From RDYZ01 sp964518905 (lineage in GTDB: Bacteria; Cyanobacteriota; Cyanobacteriia; Cyanobacteriales; Geitlerinemataceae), in the NCBI GenBank assembly GCA_964518905.1, contig CAZFJL010000019.1, positions 1-64,000 on the forward strand: DNA of 64,000 nt. The letters run 5' to 3'. The notes under the pieces are model-generated. The model was not told the DNA's origin and did not search any database. It was given only the letters and a program-made list of their open reading frames with translations. This document shows, in pieces, positions 43,601 to 52,495 of this stretch. Within the stretch, counting starts at the first letter, position 1. Each line of letters starts with the position of its first letter. The translations under genes were made by a program, and so were the position numbers.

Positions 43601-45813
43601 TCATGGATATAGGCATGAATGGCACAGCGATCGGCCTTGAAGGCTCGACCAATCTGAATCGCGGTCGTCTTGAAAATAGCCTCTGTATCCAAACTGTGCC
43701 GAATGCGCTGGGTAATTTTTCGCAGCAGATCAGCCCGTTGAAACTGATCTTCGAGTGCATCACGCGCTGTTTGACGCTCGATTTCATTACCGACCCACTG
43801 CGCCATTAGCTTGAGTAGTTGCCGCTCTCGTTCACTGATCGTCTGATCACGTGCCTTCAGGCTGCCAAAGCTCAAGACACCATAAGTATGGCCGTTAAGC
43901 ATGATCAGCGTCCCGGCAAACGCTTTGTAGTCCAGATGATAGGACTCATGGTGATCTGGTAATAATCGATCGCGTTCATCGATCGAGGCAAACGTCAAGA
44001 CATCTTTGTGTCGGAACGTTTCACCGCAGTAGGTCTCGTAGAGGGGCAACACTTGACCGATCGCGAGATTGGTTAAGACCTCGCTGTGGGCCTCCTGTGA
44101 ATCGAGATGGGAAACTTGGCAAGCGAGGACTTCAACCCGACTCGCTTCAATGCGAGAAATGATGCCGATATCCAGTTGAAAGTGACGACGCCCCATCGCT
44201 AGCAGTCCCTGAAGCCGCTCATCAAAGCTTAAGATCGGCGAAGATGCCACTTCGTACAGGGTGCGTAACGCCGCTTCACCGTCCCGCAATTCTTGTTCGA
44301 CGCGTTTGCGATTCCGAATGTCGCGCACCACAGCACAGTTGTACTCAGATCCGTTAAATTCGAGGTAATTTGCCGTCACCTCTACGGGGAATAGATGGCC
44401 GCTCTGATGGCGGTGAAGGCTCTCGATCGTGAAGGTTCTTCGCTGCTGTAGATCAAGCCAATAATCACGCCAGGTCTCGCGCTGGAGGGTTTCATCCAGA
44501 TGAAAGATACTCATAGCTTGGAGCTGGTCGCGCGAATACCCCACCGCATGACACGCCGCCTCATTGACGTAGAACAATTTTCCGTCCGAGGTCATGAAAT
44601 AGAGCGCGTCAGCCGATCGATCCAAGGAAAACTGACTGAGCTGCAATGCATCTTCGACAGTTTTTCGCTGTGTGACATCATTCAGCGTGCCGGAAATTCC
44701 CTGGAGGATTTCCTCCTCCTCCGCCACATTCGATCGCACGAGCGCCTCTAGCCAGCGCGTTTCACCCATCACCGTGCGATAGCGCAGACAAAACCGCACC
44801 TCACTCACTTCCCCTTCGAGTAGCGAATCTAGATGAACCTGCGCCGCCAAGCGATCGCCCGGTAATACATAATCAAGCCACGATCGACCTAGACTTTCTT
44901 CCACACTAAACCCAGTGATTTCGGTCCAGGCAGGATTGAGAAACACCCAATGGACCTGAAGATCTGCCTGGAAAATTACCTCCTCAACCGTACCGACCAC
45001 CGTTCGATAGCGCTGCTCACTGCTCCGCAACGCTTCTTCCGCCCTTTGTCGCTCTGTAATACGCTGCTCTAGCCCTCTCAGGGTTCGCTGTAGCTGGATC
45101 GCCATTGTATTAAAAGCCGACTGAAGCTGACCCATCTCATCTTCACTGGTCACCTCAATACGTCGATCAAGCTGTCCAGCAGCCAACTCCTGCGAAAGCT
45201 TCGATAAATACCGCAGCGGACGCCCGACCTCATGCTCAAACAACACGATCGTGATCGCCGCCAGGATACTACTGAGCCCCAATGACAACAAAATCGTTGT
45301 CACCGCTCCCCGCTGCCATTCTTGGCGAGCACCATTAATCGAATACCCGATCCAAATCTCGCCGAGGTCGCGATCGGCAGCCTGGATCGGAACCCGGATT
45401 TCCCGCACACTCGGGCGCTGTCGCAATCGGCGAACAATTTCGAGAATATCCACCGACTCATCAGACCGAACAACAGTTTGAATAAACGGATTATTTGGAT
45501 CGAATGACTGGGTTAGAGCCTGACCATCACGTTGAATTGCAACCGAATAGATAATCGCCGCATCGGCAGCATTCGTCTGTCGGATAAATGTTTCAAGCGT
45601 CAGAAAATCAAGACTTAAGACCGCCTCCGGGCTAACGCGACTGAGAAAATTGGCTTGAGCTTCGACCCGCTTTTCGAGTTGATCGAGCTGCGTGCGATAA
45701 CGTCTCTGGAGCTGCACACCTCCAAAGGATAGTTCGCCAACGATCAAAACGCTGGTAATAACACAGAGATAGCGAAAGGTAATGCTGCTACGAAGTTTGG
45801 ACAGATCGATCAT
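40639..45813 (-). CDS. Hybrid sensor histidine kinase with HAMP, PAS, GAF, receiver and Hpt domains
   Basis: A 1724-residue signalling protein. Two membrane helices (about residues 13-33 and 170-190) flank a periplasmic sensor; HAMP follows (about 192-250). Then come two PAS domains (about 270-510), two GAF domains (about 520-880), and HisKA with MSHEIRTPMNAVIGM (about 910). The ATPase domain has NLLSNAVKFT, DTGIGI and GTGLGLAIS. Two receivers have their Asp in VITDWIMPEM (about 1255) and LILMDVEMPEMDGM (about 1440). Hpt with KAAHTLRSSSANLGG is near the end. It can carry a full His-Asp-His-Asp relay. A PhnD-like lipoprotein is encoded just upstream and may feed the periplasmic sensor. Confidence 0.92.
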   Translation of the reverse strand: MIDLSKLRSSITFRYLCVITSVLIVGELSFGGVQLQRRYRTQLDQLEKRVEAQANFLSRVSPEAVLSLDFLTLETFIRQTNAADAAIIYSVAIQRDGQALTQSFDPNNPFIQTVVRSDESVDILEIVRRLRQRPSVREIRVPIQAADRDLGEIWIGYSINGARQEWQRGAVTTILLSLGLSSILAAITIVLFEHEVGRPLRYLSKLSQELAAGQLDRRIEVTSEDEMGQLQSAFNTMAIQLQRTLRGLEQRITERQRAEEALRSSEQRYRTVVGTVEEVIFQADLQVHWVFLNPAWTEITGFSVEESLGRSWLDYVLPGDRLAAQVHLDSLLEGEVSEVRFCLRYRTVMGETRWLEALVRSNVAEEEEILQGISGTLNDVTQRKTVEDALQLSQFSLDRSADALYFMTSDGKLFYVNEAACHAVGYSRDQLQAMSIFHLDETLQRETWRDYWLDLQQRRTFTIESLHRHQSGHLFPVEVTANYLEFNGSEYNCAVVRDIRNRKRVEQELRDGEAALRTLYEVASSPILSFDERLQGLLAMGRRHFQLDIGIISRIEASRVEVLACQVSHLDSQEAHSEVLTNLAIGQVLPLYETYCGETFRHKDVLTFASIDERDRLLPDHHESYHLDYKAFAGTLIMLNGHTYGVLSFGSLKARDQTISERERQLLKLMAQWVGNEIERQTARDALEDQFQRADLLRKITQRIRHSLDTEAIFKTTAIQIGRAFKADRCAIHAYIHEPSPTAPIVAEYLGGEYPSTLNLNIPVNDNPHIQQVLAEDAAIATSDVYADPRFFAAQHFCYQIELKSVLAVRTSNQGRPNGAIALHQCDRYRIWTPEEISTLEAIADQVGIALAQAQLLEQETLQRKQLVEQNIALEQARKDAEAANQAKSEFLATMSHEIRTPMNAVIGMTGLLLDTSLTIRQQQFVETIRTSGDDLLTIINDILDFSKIESGHLELEQHPFELQACIEDALGLVATRAGKQGLELVYTISPKVPTAIVGDATRLRQILANLLSNAVKFTEIGEIMLAVDLLPVSPKDQVSEPSSSAIIDPIQSSEHDNGNASSASQLLIQFCVRDTGIGINPDQQERLFHSFSQVDASITRRYGGTGLGLAISRRLAEMMGGQIWVESQGCVSGKPPEYWQRANLSDANPDRDRGAAFYFTIAVEPAVMEIVATPAHHSSTILQGKHILVVDDNELNRQLLVQVLDSWSVKSSVASSGTEAIEHIANLDRSVVYDAVITDWIMPEMTGRELAEHIRSDPRWQSTPLILITALSLDDTQRQALNNLFVACLQMPVKRSALFNVLLDALDLDRHNLDAPTTHPSTAVSINPSSPSVERSGRHRMTSPNKHGDAETSLTSLEVPLRILIAEDNRINQQVALLILEKFGFRADVANNGIEAIEALRRAPYDLILMDVEMPEMDGMSATQAIRKEWPTPETAPQIYAVTAYAMQGDREKCIAAGMNGYITKPIRTEELRKVLDSVQQWRESRLGRSANVKQLDSPQGFAQPSESRDVLPPSSSLEPKESDRSMPSIASSHAIQPEIVQGEFEPVQSKAEAIDTDPFSSQLATQSMHSKHDDSQAANPAIQHLGLDPLDPLIEDESSEFSIIDRSIIQSICQMAGSRATTLMASLIQAYQEDAPLYYEAIKAAIEADDAEALRKAAHTLRSSSANLGGLMLANACKQLEDLARTGTTAGSPAQWSALQQYYSSFLAALADLAIELLETDT

Positions 45814-45953
45814 ATTTAAATGCTCTGAGACACATTCAGTAGCCGAGAGGAATACCTTTCGCAGGATGGGCGCAATCCCATCGATCCATTTATGATCCGA
45901 ATGTCACGGAATCCGAAACATCAAACGAATCTAAATTTTATATGCAGGACAAA

Positions 45954-46991
45954 CTATTGAGCGTCCGTACGATCGCCAGTATCCCAGGTTTTGAGCTTAA
46001 GTGGTTCGATCAAATCATCGACCAACTGATAGTCAACCGCAGGCACAAATCCAGAAAAATTTGCTGCTTTCAGTGCGGCATGGTTGGGAGGAATCTCCAG
46101 CAGAATCTGACGCACCTGGGTCACGAGCTGGGGATCTGTCTCAGCTAGAGCGGCGATCGGCCACTCTGGATAGAGAGCGGTTGTGTGGGCTAAGGGAAAA
46201 TCATCATCAACAGCTTGAAAAACGTTCACCCAATCCAAGCTCGTGATCGTTTGTTCCCGCAACATTTTCTCAAGTTGTCCCGTGCGAACAAAGCCCACAT
46301 CAACAGAACCATTCAGCACCGCTAAAACAATATTGTCCTGAGAGTTAATTTCAATAATCTGACTCAGCTCATTAGACAGATCAAATTCCTGTCTTCGGAG
46401 ATAGTCAATCTGAAAAACGCACCCACCCGCCGCTGTCTGAGCATCCACGCAGACCATCTGTTTTCCCCGCAGATCCTCGATCGTCTCGATACCGCTATCT
46501 GCCCGCACAATAATCACGCCACCGAACTGAGTCCCAACCTCAGGGCGACGAGTCGTGACCAAAAACTGGATGTCATATAGCCGTCGCAGTTGCACCGCTG
46601 CGATCGGATTATTCGTGATGAAGTCGAGCTGTTGCCGTTTTACCGCATCAAACTGACTATCTTGATTCAAGGTGATGAGTTCAAACCGCCGACCCATTTT
46701 GCTTTCAAGGTAGTCCAAGAGTGGCCGGTAGCGATTATTTACCGAAATAGCACTATCGCTTGAGAGAACGCCAAACCGTATGACGGGTTGAGAATACGCA
46801 TCCGCACTTAAGGTTTCGGAGGTCGCTGTGGGTACAGCTTTAACCTGTTCCAGATTGCGGGTCTGCGACTGACATGCCGTCAAGCAGATTCCCAGCCCGA
46901 GGCTAAGTATAACAACTGGCCTTTGCCACGGATTACTCGATCGGTTGGATGAATTTTTGTCTTGTGATTGCGTTGGTAGGATAGGGGTCAT
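45954..46991 (-). CDS. PhnD-like periplasmic binding lipoprotein
   Basis: A 345-residue substrate-binding protein of the phosphonate/phosphate PhnD type. A lipoprotein signal ends in LTACQS (Cys about 40). The mature protein has VIRFGVLSSDSAISVNNRYRP..., FITNNPIAAVQLRRLYDIQ, FGGVIIVRADSG, the loop GKQMVCVDAQTAAGGCVFQ and DVGFVRTGQLEKM. No ABC permease or ATPase is adjacent. Instead, a hybrid kinase follows on the same strand 140 bases away, so it may act as the kinase's ligand receptor. The start at MTPILPTQ is chosen for a proper signal peptide. Confidence 0.83.
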   Translation of the reverse strand: MTPILPTQSQDKNSSNRSSNPWQRPVVILSLGLGICLTACQSQTRNLEQVKAVPTATSETLSADAYSQPVIRFGVLSSDSAISVNNRYRPLLDYLESKMGRRFELITLNQDSQFDAVKRQQLDFITNNPIAAVQLRRLYDIQFLVTTRRPEVGTQFGGVIIVRADSGIETIEDLRGKQMVCVDAQTAAGGCVFQIDYLRRQEFDLSNELSQIIEINSQDNIVLAVLNGSVDVGFVRTGQLEKMLREQTITSLDWVNVFQAVDDDFPLAHTTALYPEWPIAALAETDPQLVTQVRQILLEIPPNHAALKAANFSGFVPAVDYQLVDDLIEPLKLKTWDTGDRTDAQ

Positions 46992-47181
46992 CAGTTCATG
47001 CAATAGTGTGGCTTTAAAAGGAGTTAAAGATAGATCAATTAATCCTTCGAGCTGACTTAAAAAAACGTTTCTAATTTCAATGTTTTTTGTCTTGGGTTGC
47101 AAAAGTGAAGAAAAAAATGGTGCAAGTTGAAAGTTGTCTGCCGACATCAAGACCGATCAGTATCAGTAGGTCTGAAAGTTT

Positions 47182-47311
47182 TAGGGCGTGTCATCAATTA
47201 GCACCAGACCCCTTACGGGGTAAGCAGTTGAACGCCCGACCCAACAAAAAACAAAAGGGGCTGAAACCCTTGCTGAATAAAGGCTACAAATTTAATTGAT
47301 GACAGCCCCTA
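47182..47311. mobile_element. Non-autonomous miniature element, copy 2 (inverted)
   Basis: A 130-bp element, in reverse orientation almost the same as 33730-33858, again bounded by TA dinucleotides. The high identity of the two copies suggests recent movement by a transposase encoded elsewhere. Confidence 0.85.
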
Positions 47312-47327
47312 GATCGTCGTCATGCGA

Positions 47328-47906
47328 TCACTTGGCAAAGTGAAGCTGACAGGCTGGCGGAGCGATCGCAAATTCACAGGTGTAACTGGCAACAGGGAAA
47401 TCGGGCTGTTGTGGGTCGAAGATCTGAAAATCGTAGTTATTGGGGCGCAGAACGTACGCGAGTTGGGTCATGAGCGTGTAGCGCTCAAAGTAATTCATCC
47501 AATTCCAGCGTTGAGGATCGATCGTAAAATCAACGCGACGTTCTACGGGGTACACCACCCAGTCTGGAATTAAGCGTTCACCCAGTTCGCGCACTGACCA
47601 CCATAAACTTGGCTGGGTAAAAACCGTCTGAGAGATATCGCTATCAGTATAGAAGATGCAATCTGTTGTGCAGGGCAGACGATCCGTGGCCTCTGGCGCA
47701 AGTGGCTCGATACTGGGTTCGATCGCCGATCGGGGCGGCACGCTGGGGGCTGTGGGGAGTGCCTGAGCCTTGAGTGCTGGAGAGACGGCCAAACTAAGCG
47801 TTAGACCGGCACAGACCAACACGAATGTCCGCCAAAGGGTAAACCCGGATGGTCGATTGAACACGATCGGAGCTTGACCCCAAGGACTGACAACGGCTTG
47901 ATTCAT
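47328..47906 (-). CDS. Secreted hypothetical protein
   Basis: A 192-residue protein with a signal peptide (TLWRTFVLVCAGLTLSLAVSPALKAQA, about residues 22-50). The mature part has two Cys pairs (LPCTTDCIFY; TCEFAIAPPACQLHF at the end), likely disulfides, and an aromatic middle region (PSLWWSVRELGERLIPDWVV, NWMNYFERYTLMTQLAYVLRP). I recognise no family. It follows the acidic lipoprotein gene on the same strand with a short gap, so both may be one transcript. Confidence 0.65.
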   Translation of the reverse strand: MNQAVVSPWGQAPIVFNRPSGFTLWRTFVLVCAGLTLSLAVSPALKAQALPTAPSVPPRSAIEPSIEPLAPEATDRLPCTTDCIFYTDSDISQTVFTQPSLWWSVRELGERLIPDWVVYPVERRVDFTIDPQRWNWMNYFERYTLMTQLAYVLRPNNYDFQIFDPQQPDFPVASYTCEFAIAPPACQLHFAK

Positions 47907-47978
47907 ATGGGCGTCTGGTCTCTGGTATAGCGTCCAGGATCGGCGTTGGGTTAGCGATCGGCTCAACGAGATCAAGAT

Positions 47979-49586
47979 TCAGTAAGATTCAGTGGCGATC
48001 GGCTCATCGGCTTGAGCAGACTCCGGAGCTGTTGCACCCTGTAGATTGTCGTTGAGATTGTCGTTGAGATCACTGCGGATCTCAGGCTCGATCGCGGGCG
48101 AGGCGATCGAGTCTAAAACATCAGGCTCTGCATTCTCTACAGGACTGCTTTCTAGCGACTCAAGTTCCGGCTCCGTCGGCTCCGTCGGCTCCATCGGCTC
48201 CATCGGCTCCATCGGCTCCATGGGTTCCATCTCGATCTCATCGCCGGTCACTTCTTTGCTCGTGTCGATCGTCTCCACGGCTGGGATCGATGCGTCCTCT
48301 GATTCTTGTTCTGAGTTTGTGGACTCATTCGTTGCTTCCGGTTCGATCTCAGGCGCAACGGTTCCGGATGTTTCGGCTTCTGGTGCTTCAGTTTCGTCCG
48401 GCTCGATCGACAATTCGGACGTTTCTGGATTCACCGCTGTCGGTTCCTCGGAAACATCAGGCTCAGACACTTCGGTCTCGGTCTCTGATTGTTCCGGTAA
48501 AGAACTTGGCTCGATCGCATCCTCGATCGCATCCTCGATCGCATCCTCGATCGGCTCATCCTGAATCTCTTCCTCCGGCAAAGGTTCGACGCCCGCAACA
48601 CTGAGCGCCGCCTCAAAACTCACACCGCCGCTGACGATCTCCGACAGCCCATCCTTGAGCTGATCATCATACTCAAACAGTCGCACAGTTGAATTAAACG
48701 CATTCTCGATCGGCTCGCCCAGCTCATCAATCAACTCCAACTGCAACCAGTTTTGACCGGGTTTAACCCCCTTGAGATAGATCGGCTCCCAGCGATCGAG
48801 CGTGAAACTCTGACCATTTACCGTCACGCGCACGCGCCAATCTGCAATCGCATCATCCCCAAACTCTTGGGCGATCGCGTGTAGCGGCGCATTTGTTAAA
48901 TAAAAATCCAACAGAATCGGTTCTGCACCGTAGGCTCCACTCGGTTGGTTATAAGTCAACAGCGGACGCGCTGAATCGGGCGCGTTTTTGCCCGTCTTCG
49001 TATAAATATGGAACGTCGTCTGAGCAAACGCACCCTCATTCTTGAAACTTTCCGACCACGGACGCGCGGCAAACACTCGGAGCGTATGAGTCCCCGGCGT
49101 TAGATCGGTCAAGACGATCGGCTCGCTGGTATCGAAGACAAGCCGATCCGGTTGATCATCGAGTAGAAGATGGAGATGGGGGCCAAGACCGAAACGATCG
49201 TCACGAAACAGCGGCAAGCCCGTAACCTTGAGGGCGACGTCAACCGTATCGCTTTCAATAACGCTGTTCGGAGCAGGCAAAACGATTGAAACCTGGGGAC
49301 GATAGCGAGCAAAACGCGATCGCAACTGTTGCAGCAGGATCGGCGGGGAAACTTCGGCGACTTGCTGAGATGCACGGGTCGCCGCGATCGGAGTCGTCTT
49401 GCTCGGTGTATCCAACGGAATCGAAACCGATGTTTCCTGACTGTCTCCGCAGCCCGCTAGCGCAAAAGTCAACGTCAAGATCACACCAAACATTCGTCCG
49501 ACTCGCACCAGCCGAGACAGGATTTCACTACAGCTACGCCCGAAGCTGCTCGCGATCGCAGCTAAAACACTATATATATGTCGCAT
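47979..49586 (-). CDS. Acidic repeat-rich lipoprotein, hypothetical
   Basis: A 535-residue protein (505 if it starts at 49493). A lipoprotein signal MFGVILTLTFALAGC gives a lipid-anchored Cys. The N-terminal third has two beta domains (PQVSIVLPAPNSVIESDTVDVALKV; HLHLLLDDQPDRLVFD; TPGTHTLRVFAARPWSES), like domains that present binding sites on the surface. The C-terminal 250 residues are highly acidic, with EDAI repeats (three times) and MEP repeats (five times) followed by TEP repeats. No function is known. At the DNA level, a 12-bp unit is repeated four times at about 48512-48552. Confidence 0.7.
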   Translation of the reverse strand: MRHIYSVLAAIASSFGRSCSEILSRLVRVGRMFGVILTLTFALAGCGDSQETSVSIPLDTPSKTTPIAATRASQQVAEVSPPILLQQLRSRFARYRPQVSIVLPAPNSVIESDTVDVALKVTGLPLFRDDRFGLGPHLHLLLDDQPDRLVFDTSEPIVLTDLTPGTHTLRVFAARPWSESFKNEGAFAQTTFHIYTKTGKNAPDSARPLLTYNQPSGAYGAEPILLDFYLTNAPLHAIAQEFGDDAIADWRVRVTVNGQSFTLDRWEPIYLKGVKPGQNWLQLELIDELGEPIENAFNSTVRLFEYDDQLKDGLSEIVSGGVSFEAALSVAGVEPLPEEEIQDEPIEDAIEDAIEDAIEPSSLPEQSETETEVSEPDVSEEPTAVNPETSELSIEPDETEAPEAETSGTVAPEIEPEATNESTNSEQESEDASIPAVETIDTSKEVTGDEIEMEPMEPMEPMEPMEPTEPTEPELESLESSPVENAEPDVLDSIASPAIEPEIRSDLNDNLNDNLQGATAPESAQADEPIATESY

Positions 49587-50207
49587 TTTTTGCGGTGTTC
49601 CTATCTCGTCATCTTGCCTACCCATCATCACCCGTCCGGTTCACACCGAACGCGATTTATCTAAAAAATCTGTACGACACTATAGCCCGAAAGCCCAATC
49701 CCGAAATATAGGTCTCGAACCGATGACGTAGACCTCATTCGGGATACCGCAAATTGCCCCGTATTGATCCCCATCCTCCCTAAATCGATCAAAAACTTCA
49801 TTAAGGACAGCCAAACATTGCTGTATGTAAACCTAGACTTACTTTTGTAACAAAGCGATTCGTTCGTTTCTAGACAGTATTCATGACGATTTATTTCAGG
49901 CTGAATCGATGACTGTGTATTGGTTTGAATTCTGTCAGCGGAAGACCTATAATCACATCCGTACCGTCTTGCACTCGAGCGATCGGGGATTGCAATTCGG
50001 CTCTGGGACTCAGTTCCAGCGACGAAGCAAGCCTGCTCTCTAGCATAAAGCTGATTGCAAGCGAGCAAAAAGATAAAAAACTCAACATAGGGTTTCACGA
50101 CCCGATCTTTACTTTCGAATTGAAGCGAGAGTAGGTCGTAATTCCCCCTAGCAAAAGTTGAGACGGACCCAATTCCTCATTCCTGGAATAGAGAGAGGAG
50201 AGACTCA
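49587..50207 (+). promoter_or_regulatory. Long psaAB upstream region
   Basis: About 620 bases without a gene. TGTAAA (49826-49831) and TGTAAC (49846-49851) are half-sites like the HLR1 boxes bound by RpaB, 20 bp apart. A 6-bp-stem hairpin lies at about 49710-49735. The ribosome binding site GAGAGGAGAG is just before the psaA ATG. A long leader is usual for psaAB, whose transcription responds to light. The exact promoter cannot be fixed. Confidence 0.45.
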
Positions 50208-52463
50208 ATGACGATTAGTCCCCCAGAGCGGGATGCGAAAGTCAAAGTTGAGGTTGATGAAAACCCAGTTCCGACTTCTTTCGAGAAGTGGGGCAAACCG
50301 GGACACTTCGACCGCACTTTGGCTCGAGGCCCCAAAACCACAACTTGGATTTGGAACCTCCACGCTGACGCTCACGATTTCGATAGTCAGTCCAAAGACC
50401 TTGAAGAAGTGTCGCGCAAAATTTTTAGCGCACACTTTGGTCAACTGGCCGTTATTTTCATTTGGCTGAGTGCTGGATTCTTCCATGGCGCTCGTTTTTC
50501 GAATTACGAAGCCTGGTTGAGCGACCCCACGGGCATTAAGCCCAGCGCTCAAGTTGTTTGGTCCGTTGTGGGCCAAGAAATTCTCAATGCTGATGTCGGC
50601 GGCGGATTCCACGGAATCCAAATCACTTCCGGCCTCTTCCATGTGTGGCGTGCAGCCGGTTTCACTAACGAAACTCAGCTCTACGCAACCGCGATCGGCG
50701 GCCTGGTTATGGCAGCACTGATGCTGTTCGGCGGCTGGTTCCACTACCACGTGAAAGCTCCTAAGCTCTCGTGGTTCCAAAACGTGGAATCGATGCTGAA
50801 CCATCACCTGTCTGGCCTCTTCGGTCTCGGTTCCCTGTCTTGGGCCGGTCACCAGATTCACGTGGCACTGCCAGTGAATCAGATGCTCGACAAAGGCATT
50901 GCACCGGCGGACATTCCGCTGCCGCACGAATACGCGTTCAGCACCGACGCGATGGCTCAGTTTTTCCCGAGCTTCTCGCAAGGTCTCACGCCGTTCTTCA
51001 CCCTCAACTGGGGTGCGTACTCGGACTTCCTGACCTTCAAGGGCGGTCTGAACCCTCAGACCGGTAGCCTCTGGATGACAGACATCGCGCATCACCACCT
51101 GGCGATCGCCGTACTGTTCATCATTGCTGGCCACATGTACCGCACCAACTGGGGTATCGGTCACAGCATCAAGGAAATCCTTGAAGCCCACAAAGGCCCG
51201 TTCACCGGTGAAGGTCATAAAGGTCTCTACGAGATCCTCACGACCTCCTGGCACGCTCAACTGGCGATCAACCTCGCCATGATGGGTTCGGTCAGCATCA
51301 TCGTGGCGCAACACATGTACGCGATGCCTCCGTATCCGTACATTGCAACGGACTACCCGACGCAGCTTTCGATCTTCACACACCACATGTGGATCGGCGG
51401 TTTCTTGATTGTTGGTGCAGGCGCTCACGCGTCGATCTTCATGGTTCGTGACTACGATCCGGCCAAGAACGTCAACAATCTGCTCGATCGGGTTATCCGT
51501 CACCGCGATGCGATCATTTCGCACCTGAACTGGGTGTGTATTTGGCTGGGCTTCCACAGCTTCGGTCTCTACATTCACAACGATACGATGCGTGCTCTGG
51601 GTCGTCCCCAGGACATGTTCTCGGATAGTGCCATTCAGCTTCAGCCGATCTTTGCGCAGTGGATCCAAGGTCTACACTCCGTAGCCGCAGGTGCTACCGC
51701 TCCTAACGCACTGGCGAACGTCAGCCCCGTTTTCGGTGGCGATGTCGTTGCCGTTGGTGGCAAAGTTGCGATGGCTCCGATGGTTCTGGGTACGGCGGAC
51801 TTCATGGTTCACCACATCCACGCCTTCACGATCCACGTCACCGTGCTGATCCTACTGAAAGGCGTTCTGTACGCTCGTAGCTCGCGCCTTATCCCTGATA
51901 AAGCCGAACTCGGTTTCCGCTTCCCGTGCGATGGCCCCGGTCGTGGCGGCACCTGCCAGGTTTCTGGTTGGGACCACGTCTTCCTGGGTCTGTTCTGGAT
52001 GTACAACTCCCTGTCGATCGTCATCTTCCACTTCTCGTGGAAAATGCAGTCCGACATCTGGGGCTCAGTTGCTGGCGATGGTTCGGTCACGAACATCACC
52101 TACGGCAACTTTGCTGAAAGCGCAATCACCATCAATGGTTGGCTGCGTGACTTCCTGTGGGCACAAGCTTCCCAGGTCATCAACTCCTACGGTTCGGCTC
52201 TGTCGGCCTACGGTCTGATGTTCCTCGGCGCTCACTTCGTTTGGGCGTTCAGCCTGATGTTCCTGTTCAGTGGCCGTGGTTACTGGCAAGAACTGATTGA
52301 ATCGATCGTCTGGGCTCACAACAAACTGAAAGTCGCTCCGGCTATCCAGCCTCGCGCTCTCAGCATCATCCAAGGTCGCGCCGTTGGCGTGGCACACTAC
52401 CTCCTCGGTGGTATCGCAACGACTTGGGCGTTCTTCCTAGCACGGATTATCTCCGTCGGGTAA
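50208..52463 (+). CDS. psaA: Photosystem I P700 apoprotein A1
   Basis: A 751-residue, 11-helix reaction-centre subunit. It binds half of the P700 pair, A0, A1 and shares the FX 4Fe-4S cluster with PsaB. The FX motif FPCDGPGRGGTCQVSGWD is present (about residues 568-585), with paired Cys. His-rich helices (HHLSGLFGLGSLSWAGHQIHV, HHHLAIAVLFIIAGHMY) bind chlorophyll. Length is normal. psaB follows after 32 bases, as in all cyanobacteria. Codon use is GC-rich and biased to C-ending codons, consistent with high expression. Confidence 0.98.
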   Translation: MTISPPERDAKVKVEVDENPVPTSFEKWGKPGHFDRTLARGPKTTTWIWNLHADAHDFDSQSKDLEEVSRKIFSAHFGQLAVIFIWLSAGFFHGARFSNYEAWLSDPTGIKPSAQVVWSVVGQEILNADVGGGFHGIQITSGLFHVWRAAGFTNETQLYATAIGGLVMAALMLFGGWFHYHVKAPKLSWFQNVESMLNHHLSGLFGLGSLSWAGHQIHVALPVNQMLDKGIAPADIPLPHEYAFSTDAMAQFFPSFSQGLTPFFTLNWGAYSDFLTFKGGLNPQTGSLWMTDIAHHHLAIAVLFIIAGHMYRTNWGIGHSIKEILEAHKGPFTGEGHKGLYEILTTSWHAQLAINLAMMGSVSIIVAQHMYAMPPYPYIATDYPTQLSIFTHHMWIGGFLIVGAGAHASIFMVRDYDPAKNVNNLLDRVIRHRDAIISHLNWVCIWLGFHSFGLYIHNDTMRALGRPQDMFSDSAIQLQPIFAQWIQGLHSVAAGATAPNALANVSPVFGGDVVAVGGKVAMAPMVLGTADFMVHHIHAFTIHVTVLILLKGVLYARSSRLIPDKAELGFRFPCDGPGRGGTCQVSGWDHVFLGLFWMYNSLSIVIFHFSWKMQSDIWGSVAGDGSVTNITYGNFAESAITINGWLRDFLWAQASQVINSYGSALSAYGLMFLGAHFVWAFSLMFLFSGRGYWQELIESIVWAHNKLKVAPAIQPRALSIIQGRAVGVAHYLLGGIATTWAFFLARIISVG

Positions 52464-52495
52464 CACTAAGGTACAGCTCCTTTTAGTTAGGATTC

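Noticed and set aside
45440..45465. CTGATGA core on the minus strand followed by GAAA
   Set aside because: It lies within the hybrid kinase coding sequence and has no complementary stem II or III.
49700..49740. GGTTCGAGACC, a T-loop-like sequence on the minus strand
   Set aside because: No acceptor, D or anticodon arm can be built around it; it is part of a short hairpin.
50205..51668. 487-residue open frame antisense to psaA
   Set aside because: It mirrors strongly biased psaA codons; composition is Arg/Val/His-rich and unlike a real protein.
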